Below, in pieces: positions 54,634 through 61,347 of a stretch of 64,000 nucleotides of DNA (its first letter is position 1; each line of letters begins with the position of its first letter). The DNA is from Formosa sp. L2A11. Its GTDB lineage: Bacteria; Bacteroidota; Bacteroidia; Flavobacteriales; Flavobacteriaceae. The notes under the pieces are model-generated. The model was not told the origin of the DNA. It saw nothing but the letters and a program-made list of their open reading frames with translations, and did no database searches. The stretch covers positions 868,001 through 932,000 of the forward strand of contig NZ_CP047028.1 of assembly GCF_009796865.1 (NCBI RefSeq), in the 5' to 3' direction. The position numbers and the translations under genes were made by a program.

Positions 54634-56406
54634 ATGACACAATTACTACAACAAATAGATTCTCCCGAAGATCTTCGGAAACTAGCAAAAGAAGACTTGC
54701 CTTTTTTAGCAAAAGAATTACGCGATTTTATTATTGAAATTGTAGCTACAAAAGAAGGTCATTTAGGAGCTAGTTTAGGCGTTGTAGAACTTACTATTGC
54801 CTTACATTATGTATTTAATACACCAGAAGATATTTTAATTTGGGATGTTGGTCACCAGGCTTATGTACATAAAATATTAACCGGACGCAAAGCACAATTC
54901 GACACCAATAGACAATTAGGAGGCATAAGCGGATTTCCTAAACGAGAAGAAAGCATATACGATGCTTTTGGAGTAGGCCATTCGTCTACATCCATTTCTG
55001 CCGCTTTAGGTATAGCCATCGCATCTAAGCTTAAAGGCGATTTTAACAAACACCACATCGCTATTATTGGAGATGCTTCTATTGCTAGCGGAATGGCTTT
55101 TGAGGGGCTTAATCACGCCGGAGTAACAGACACAAACTTGTTAGTTATTTTAAATGATAATGCCATTGGAATAGACCCAAGTGTTGGTGCTTTAAAAATG
55201 TATTTAACCAATGTTAAAAAAGGAACTCAGAAACAAGATAATATTTTTGAAGCTCTTAATTTTAATTATTCCGGCCCTATAGACGGTCATGATTTACCAA
55301 AAATTATTTCAGAATTAGAGCGTTTAAAAACAGTTCATGGTCCTAAATTTTTACACCTAATTACTACAAAAGGAAAAGGCTTAAAACAAGCAGAATTAGA
55401 CCAAGTTAAATACCATGCTCCCGGCAAGTTTGACGCTAAAACTGGCGACTTATTAGCTACACCCAATATAAAATTACCTCCAAAATTTCAAGATGTTTTT
55501 GGTTACACTATTGTTGAATTAGCCAAAACGAATGAAAAAATCATAGGAATTACACCAGCAATGCCAACTGGAAGCTCTCTTAAATATATGATGGAGCAAT
55601 TACCAGAACGCGCCTTTGATGTTGGTATAGCAGAACAACACGCCGTTACATTATCGGCTGGACTAGCCACTCAAGGTTTTATACCGTTTTGCAACATTTA
55701 TTCTACGTTTTTACAACGTGCTTACGACCAGATTATTCATGATGTTTGCCTTCAAAACTTACCTGTTATTTTCTGTTTAGACCGCGCCGGCTTAGTTGGA
55801 GAAGATGGCGCAACGCATCAAGGTGTTTTCGATTTAGCGTATTTACAATGTATTCCAAACCTTATAATTTTCGCTCCTAGAAACGAAGCAGAATTACGAA
55901 ACATTATGTATACTGCCCAACTGGGACTAAAACACCCAATTGCCATTCGTTATCCGCGTGGCCGAGGTCGTGAACTGAATTGGAAACAACCGTTTTATAA
56001 ATTAGAAATTGGAACAGGAGAACAACTTAAAACAGGAACAAAAATTGCAGTTTTAAGCATTGGAACCATGGCTTACAATATAGAAGACGCCTTAAATACA
56101 CTAAAGCAAAAACAGCAAGATAATATTGCTGTATATAATATGCGTTTTATAAAACCTTTAGACCACAACTTATTACATACCATTTTAAGCACCTATTCTA
56201 AAGTATTTACTATTGAAGATGGTACTATTTTAGGCGGATTTGGAAGTTCGGTTATTGCATTTGCAGCAAAACACCACTACAACACCCCAATAGAAACACT
56301 TGGTATTCCAGATGCATTTATTGAACACGGATCTGTAACACAGCTTCAAAAAACACTAGGTCTAGACGCTGAATCTTTAGCTAATTTGTTTTTAAAGCAC
56401 ATATAA
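54634..56406 (+). CDS. dxs: 1-deoxy-D-xylulose-5-phosphate synthase
   Basis: First step of the MEP isoprenoid pathway: pyruvate + glyceraldehyde-3-phosphate to DXP, ThDP-dependent. 590 residues, about 30 shorter than the E. coli enzyme, normal for this group. ThDP/Mg motif GDASIASGMAFEG (about 147-160) with NDNAIGID; the catalytic Glu is in GIAEQHAVTLSAGLA; CLDRAGLVGEDGATHQGVFD follows. The transketolase C-terminal domain ends the protein. Near-leaderless by promoter position. It pairs functionally with the polyprenyl synthase at 39436-40410. A terminator follows 31 bases after the stop. Confidence 0.96.
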   Translation: MTQLLQQIDSPEDLRKLAKEDLPFLAKELRDFIIEIVATKEGHLGASLGVVELTIALHYVFNTPEDILIWDVGHQAYVHKILTGRKAQFDTNRQLGGISGFPKREESIYDAFGVGHSSTSISAALGIAIASKLKGDFNKHHIAIIGDASIASGMAFEGLNHAGVTDTNLLVILNDNAIGIDPSVGALKMYLTNVKKGTQKQDNIFEALNFNYSGPIDGHDLPKIISELERLKTVHGPKFLHLITTKGKGLKQAELDQVKYHAPGKFDAKTGDLLATPNIKLPPKFQDVFGYTIVELAKTNEKIIGITPAMPTGSSLKYMMEQLPERAFDVGIAEQHAVTLSAGLATQGFIPFCNIYSTFLQRAYDQIIHDVCLQNLPVIFCLDRAGLVGEDGATHQGVFDLAYLQCIPNLIIFAPRNEAELRNIMYTAQLGLKHPIAIRYPRGRGRELNWKQPFYKLEIGTGEQLKTGTKIAVLSIGTMAYNIEDALNTLKQKQQDNIAVYNMRFIKPLDHNLLHTILSTYSKVFTIEDGTILGGFGSSVIAFAAKHHYNTPIETLGIPDAFIEHGSVTQLQKTLGLDAESLANLFLKHI

Positions 56407-56436
56407 ACACTCTAATTATTACTCTATAATATCACA

Positions 56437-56467
56437 AAAAAAAAGGAACGCTAAGCGTTCCTCTTTT
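56437..56467. terminator. Bidirectional terminator after dxs
   Basis: GGAACG (56445-56450) and CGTTCC (56456-56461) with a CTAAG loop, extended by A/T runs on both sides. It ends dxs and the convergent T9SS protein gene. Confidence 0.85.
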
Positions 56468-56491
56468 AAATATATTTAAAAAAGTATGTTA

Positions 56492-59400
56492 TTATTTAAT
56501 AATAAACTTTTTAGTTGTTGTTGTTGCACCTTCTGTAAATTTAGCCAAATACACACCAGAAGCTACATTAATATTAATATTTGCTGCTGTACTTCCATCT
56601 AAATTAATATCCTTAACATATACAGATTGTCCGCTTAAATTAAAGATTTGAAGATTAACTTCACCTAAATTAGATTTCGATTTTACTTTAAACTCACCAG
56701 TAGACACTGTTGGATATAAAGAAATCCCTGTTGCCAACTCATTATCTTCAACACTTAAAGCTGTACCTGTAAACTCTCCAGAGAAGATTCCTCTACCAAA
56801 AGTTGCGGCAAAAATAGTATTATCATCTCTAAGATCTAAATCCATAACTTTTACATTACTCATACCATTAAAGGCAGATTTCCAAGTAGGAGAATCGCTA
56901 GAAAAATCTGACGTATACCAAACACCTAATTCTGTACCTACTATAACCTCTTCTGTTTTTAAAGGGTTTTGTAAAATAGCTTTAACAGGCATATCTGGTA
57001 AATCCCCATCTTTCTGAGCCCAAGTTGTACCACCATCACTAGTGTACCAAATGTTATTTACACCATAATTATGGAAGGTTACAAAAATTTCTTCTGAAGA
57101 AGTTCCGAATTCAATATCTGAAATACTTCCTAGAAATTCTGGTGAAGAAATATCTGTCCATGTTTGAAATAAAGGCGCACTAGCATTCGTGATTTTTAAT
57201 AATTTTCCGCTTTCTAATCCTATATATAAGATACTATGCGTACTAGTCTCGTCGTAAGGAGAAACCTCCAAAGCTAAAGCCGGAGAATCCATTAAATCAT
57301 TCTTTATTGTATTAACAGAATACACTCCAGAAGCACTTACCGTTCTATATGTTTTTATAGCATTTTCTGTTCCTGTAGAATAATTAGAAAATAAATAATT
57401 TAATCTTGAATCTAAAACTTGAGGATTAATAAACTCCCCAATATCATCATCTTCACTATTTATAGTTGTAGACACTCCTGTTTTATAATCATATTTCACA
57501 ATTGCGTTATTATACACATAATTTGAAATAACATACGTATCTGTTCCGTCTTGATCGAATATAGTATATGCACCATCACCTCCATAAAGATCAAAAGAAG
57601 ACGAGTTAATTCCAGAAGCTGCATTAGCAAAATACGGGGTTCCGTTATCTTGAGCACCTGCTGCGAAATAATCTCCCGATATAGCTGCAGTTGGAGCAAC
57701 CCCAACAGTATAAAACTGGGTTACATTATATCCGTTATTTCTAGACGTAGGTTTTGTCCCGCTAGTTGCAGAGTAATACACACCTCCATCGTTTCCAAAT
57801 AACATTTTAGATGTATCGTTTGTTCCAAATACAATAGCATGCTGATCTGCATGTATTTCTGGAAATCCAAATCCGCCATACCAATGCGTTAGTTGAGTCC
57901 ACGCACTTCCTCCATCTGTACTTGTAAAAGTATCAATACCTCCTACAAAAATAGTTTCATCGTTAGTAGGATCTACTTTAATAACTAAATCGTAAAATGC
58001 TTGACCTCTACAAAAATCGTCTGCATCCATATCTGTATCTGCATCTTCCGGTAAAGTTAATTCTGCTATTGTATCAAATCCATCTGTAGTTTTAAACATA
58101 ACAACAGGAACGTCTGTTCCTTCTGCTAAAACATATATTTTATCTGCATCTGAAGTAGACGCTGCAATTTGAGTACGACTTCCTGAAAACTCATATTTCT
58201 TAACAAAATTAGTTCCGTCTGTAGATGCAAAAATAGCACCACCACCATCACCATTAATTAAGCTCTGTCTTGAAGACATCCAAACCGTATTGTCTGCTCC
58301 TAATTCAATATCATTAGGTTCATAAATATTACCCGCAGCGGTTAAAGGCACTCCTAATAAACTCCATGAATCACCCCCGTTAGAAGATTTATATAACCCA
58401 TAATCATTAGGTCCAAAAAGTGTACTTGGACTTGCATCGCTATAAAATGTTGAACCTGCAGCGATAAACACTTCAGAAACACCTTTATTATCTCTAACTA
58501 TAATATCATTCACGTGCTGATTTCCATTTAACACATAGAATCCTGAAAAATCACCAGAGTTTGCTGTAATAGTAACATTAACAGTTTCTCCAGCATTTAA
58601 TTCGGCAACAATTTTAGCACCATTCTCTTGAGAGATCATAACAGAAGGAATCAATATAGAACCTGTTAAATCATCTCCCCCCATAGTAATTGGGTTTCCT
58701 GATACATTATTTATTACAATAACAGCTACTGCACCTGCAGCTTGTGCATTAAGCACTTTATCTACAAAATCACAAGTCCCTCTATATATTAAGGCTATTT
58801 TACCATTAACAGCTGCAGCGTTAGTTAATGCATCACAAGCTTCATAAACATCATCTCCTGTATCTGCCAACACCACATCATTAGTAACACCTTCAGTATT
58901 TGATGGACCGAAACTAGCACTCAATGAAATATAAGAATCTGCAATATCACTAGGTGAATTAACGACAACATCAGAATCTGTTTGTAAAACGGTTTCTCCT
59001 TCTGCTCCACCAAAAACATGGTTCCAAGAGTTCCCACCATCTGTAGATTTCCAAACACCGTTTCCATTTACATCTCCTGCAACATAAGATTCTCCTGTTC
59101 CTACATACATAGTTTTAGAATCGTTAGGATCTACGGTAATACAGCTAATATTCAAGTTTTCTGGAATATCTACACTGGTCCACACTGACGATGAATTTGA
59201 AATATTAGTATTTTTCCATAATCCACCACTAACACCACCTGCAAAAACAGTTTCGTTAGAAGTATCGTTAGGATCGAAAATTATTGCTCTTGTACGGCCT
59301 CCAATATCATCTGGACCACGTTCTACCCAATTATTATTAGAGTCGTCTCCTGGCACACGTCCTGTTGCTAAACTATTTGAACGTTCTTGTAATAATTCTT

Positions 59401-59710
59401 TTTGAATTACAGCTAAATTTTCTGGTGTAGGTCTTCCTAATGCAGGATTCATAGTTAGTTCCCATAACCGTTCCATAAACAGTTTTGGAGGCAACCCTTG
59501 TTGAGCACGTTCTTTTTTAGATAAGCCTTTTGTATTTTTAAACGGGCTATTTTCTAAATTCTTTTTGTGCAAGGCCTTTAGCTCTGCAATAGTTAACGGA
59601 TTAGATCCTTGCTTTTCAGACACTTGAGTTTCGCCACTAAACTTAGTAACAGCAAAAACCACTGCAACAATAGCCACAAGTCCTAAAGCGATTTGTAATT
59701 TATTCTTCAT
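56492..59710 (-). CDS. T9SS-secreted beta-propeller protein with inserted PA domain
   Basis: 1072 residues. N-terminal export signal (MKNKLQIALGLVAIVAVVF), then a helical pro-region with RLWELTMNPALGR. From about 125 come propeller repeats of the BNR/VPS10-like kind (SGGLWKNTN, VWKSTDGGNSWNH, LYKSSNGGDSWSL, WYTSDGGTTWAQ). A protease-associated (PA) domain is inserted at about 246-384 (GKIALIYRGTCDFVDKVLNAQ, AGAVAVIVINN). The last ~75 residues are a type A T9SS sorting domain (ISLYPTVSTGEF, then KKFIIK at the end). No protease catalytic site is seen, so it is probably a binding or adhesion protein on the cell surface. Confidence 0.9.
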   Translation of the reverse strand: MKNKLQIALGLVAIVAVVFAVTKFSGETQVSEKQGSNPLTIAELKALHKKNLENSPFKNTKGLSKKERAQQGLPPKLFMERLWELTMNPALGRPTPENLAVIQKELLQERSNSLATGRVPGDDSNNNWVERGPDDIGGRTRAIIFDPNDTSNETVFAGGVSGGLWKNTNISNSSSVWTSVDIPENLNISCITVDPNDSKTMYVGTGESYVAGDVNGNGVWKSTDGGNSWNHVFGGAEGETVLQTDSDVVVNSPSDIADSYISLSASFGPSNTEGVTNDVVLADTGDDVYEACDALTNAAAVNGKIALIYRGTCDFVDKVLNAQAAGAVAVIVINNVSGNPITMGGDDLTGSILIPSVMISQENGAKIVAELNAGETVNVTITANSGDFSGFYVLNGNQHVNDIIVRDNKGVSEVFIAAGSTFYSDASPSTLFGPNDYGLYKSSNGGDSWSLLGVPLTAAGNIYEPNDIELGADNTVWMSSRQSLINGDGGGAIFASTDGTNFVKKYEFSGSRTQIAASTSDADKIYVLAEGTDVPVVMFKTTDGFDTIAELTLPEDADTDMDADDFCRGQAFYDLVIKVDPTNDETIFVGGIDTFTSTDGGSAWTQLTHWYGGFGFPEIHADQHAIVFGTNDTSKMLFGNDGGVYYSATSGTKPTSRNNGYNVTQFYTVGVAPTAAISGDYFAAGAQDNGTPYFANAASGINSSSFDLYGGDGAYTIFDQDGTDTYVISNYVYNNAIVKYDYKTGVSTTINSEDDDIGEFINPQVLDSRLNYLFSNYSTGTENAIKTYRTVSASGVYSVNTIKNDLMDSPALALEVSPYDETSTHSILYIGLESGKLLKITNASAPLFQTWTDISSPEFLGSISDIEFGTSSEEIFVTFHNYGVNNIWYTSDGGTTWAQKDGDLPDMPVKAILQNPLKTEEVIVGTELGVWYTSDFSSDSPTWKSAFNGMSNVKVMDLDLRDDNTIFAATFGRGIFSGEFTGTALSVEDNELATGISLYPTVSTGEFKVKSKSNLGEVNLQIFNLSGQSVYVKDINLDGSTAANININVASGVYLAKFTEGATTTTKKFIIK

Positions 59711-59730
59711 ATATATTTGGTTGTATTACA

Positions 59731-59738
59731 CAAAAATA
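59731..59738 (-). promoter_or_regulatory. -7 element of the T9SS protein gene
   Basis: Minus-strand TATTTTTG, an exact TAnnTTTG, 21 bases from the ATG. Confidence 0.45.
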
Positions 59739-59775
59739 ATTTTTTCTAGACGACAAACAAGTATTTACAATATTA

Positions 59776-61119
59776 TTAAACTAAACGTCCTGAAAATTTT
59801 CGGTAAGTCAGAATAGCTTGACTATCAGAAAACAAGGACACATGATGACACACATTTAACAATCTTAAATACAAATCGTCTGCATTGAAATTGATGGTTT
59901 TTGGAAGAATCTTTAAAATCAGTTTATCATAATTAGAAGCTTTTCCATTATAATCATTATTAACTGCTGTTATATAAATATCTAATAATTTAGAAATAAC
60001 AGCATAACCTGAAATCTCTTTATCTAAAACATCTTGAGATTGATAGATTTTTTCGACACTAATTTTTATAATATCATTTATTTGAGCTTCATATTTACTT
60101 TTGTCTAATAAAGACACCGTAAAGGTACCGTTTAATATAGCGGTTTCATTAGCCTCAAAAATTGAAATCGCTTCATTAATTAGTGTATTTATAGCCAAAG
60201 CTCTTAAATAACTAATCCGGTCTTGTGTATTGGTTAATTGATGATACTTATTAATATCTATAACATCTTTAACCAGTTTAATTAAATATTCTAGGGCAAA
60301 TTCCTCTTCAATTAAACCTAAATTAATACCATCTTCAAAGTCGATAATGGTATAACAAATATCGTCGGCCGCTTCTACCAAAAATGCTAACGGATGTCTT
60401 TTAAAACTGATATTACCTTCTGCTCCAGCTTCAATTAAACCTAATTCTTTAGCAACATCTAAAAAGGCATCTTTCTCACTCTGGAAGAATCCATACTTTT
60501 TATCAGACACATTTTGGGTTGGTTTTTTAGGCAACGATTCTTTTGGGTATTTTATAAAAGCACCCAAAGTTGCATAACACAAACGGAGTCCGCCAACGCG
60601 ACCTTCTCTACTTTGTGTTAATATTTTAAATCCATTTGCATTCCCTTCAAAATAACATAAATCCTGATACTGCTTAGGTGTAATTTCATCTTTATATTTA
60701 ATTCCTAATCCCGTTTTAAAATATTCACCAATCGCTTTTTCTCCTGAATGTCCGAAAGGCGGATTTCCAATATCATGAGCCAAGGCGGCCGAAGCTACTA
60801 TTGCTCCAAAATCGTTTGGCAAATACCCATGTTCAGATTTAAGCTCTGGATATTTAAGAATTAACTTCTCTCCTATTTTTCGCCCTAAAGACCTCGCCAC
60901 AACACTAACTTCTAAACTATGCGTTAAACGTGTGTGCACAAAATCTGTCTGAGACATTGGAATAACTTGTGTTTTATCTTGTAAACTTCTAAATTCTGAA
61001 GAGAATATAACACGATCATAATCTACCTCGAACCCTAAACGTGTTTCATCCTGACTCTTTCTTAAGCGTTTATTAACATCTCCAAAACGTTTTAGAGACA
61101 ACAGTTGTTCCCAATTCAT
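59776..61119 (-). CDS. dgt: Deoxyguanosinetriphosphate triphosphohydrolase-like protein
   Basis: HD-domain hydrolase releasing tripolyphosphate from dGTP or other dNTPs. 447 residues. The metal site is formed by FVHTRLTHSLEV (H67) and AALAHDIGNPPFGHSG (H115-D116), both hallmark dGTPase segments, with EAADDICYTIIDFEDGI (Asp) following. Substrate preference (dGTP or all dNTPs) cannot be told. Such enzymes control dNTP pools and in some species restrict phages by dNTP depletion; nothing in the neighbours points to defence here. Monocistronic. Confidence 0.93.
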   Translation of the reverse strand: MNWEQLLSLKRFGDVNKRLRKSQDETRLGFEVDYDRVIFSSEFRSLQDKTQVIPMSQTDFVHTRLTHSLEVSVVARSLGRKIGEKLILKYPELKSEHGYLPNDFGAIVASAALAHDIGNPPFGHSGEKAIGEYFKTGLGIKYKDEITPKQYQDLCYFEGNANGFKILTQSREGRVGGLRLCYATLGAFIKYPKESLPKKPTQNVSDKKYGFFQSEKDAFLDVAKELGLIEAGAEGNISFKRHPLAFLVEAADDICYTIIDFEDGINLGLIEEEFALEYLIKLVKDVIDINKYHQLTNTQDRISYLRALAINTLINEAISIFEANETAILNGTFTVSLLDKSKYEAQINDIIKISVEKIYQSQDVLDKEISGYAVISKLLDIYITAVNNDYNGKASNYDKLILKILPKTINFNADDLYLRLLNVCHHVSLFSDSQAILTYRKFSGRLV

Positions 61120-61258
61120 AACTTTATTTTAAGTCTTCGCAATATAGCACTTTCTAATATATACAGCCTACACAAGGCTTTGAACTCTATACAGTAAATA
61201 AGATATGTTAAGAAAATGTTTAGACATTTATAAAAAAGAGAAATTCCCTAACGTTAAA

Positions 61259-61297
61259 TTAACCTTTTTATCATCAATCTTTAACCGTCGATTAACC
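61259..61297 (+). promoter_or_regulatory. Three helically phased TTAACC direct repeats
   Basis: TTAACC occurs at 61259-61264, 61281-61286 and 61292-61297, i.e. spaced by 22 and 11 bp. The 11-bp period is that of PhoB/OmpR-family operators; the core resembles Pho-box half sites (TTAACA or CTTAACCT) known from other phyla. It lies just upstream of the promoter of the TonB receptor gene. Confidence 0.45.
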
Positions 61298-61325
61298 TTG
61301 ACTTTACATAACTCAGGTTTCTTTG
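61298..61325 (+). promoter_or_regulatory. Probable promoter of the last TonB receptor gene
   Basis: TTG at 61298-61300, 17-bp spacer and TTTCTTTG at 61318-61325 (7 of 8 positions of TAnnTTTG). It argues for the ATG at 61348 rather than the one at 61330, which would fall at or before the transcript start. Confidence 0.4.
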
Positions 61326-61347
61326 CCGCATGAAAATAAACGACAAA

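Noticed and set aside
59776..61119. dgt as a phage-defence dNTPase
   Set aside because: Standard length and context, no defence neighbours; a housekeeping role in dNTP control is sufficient.
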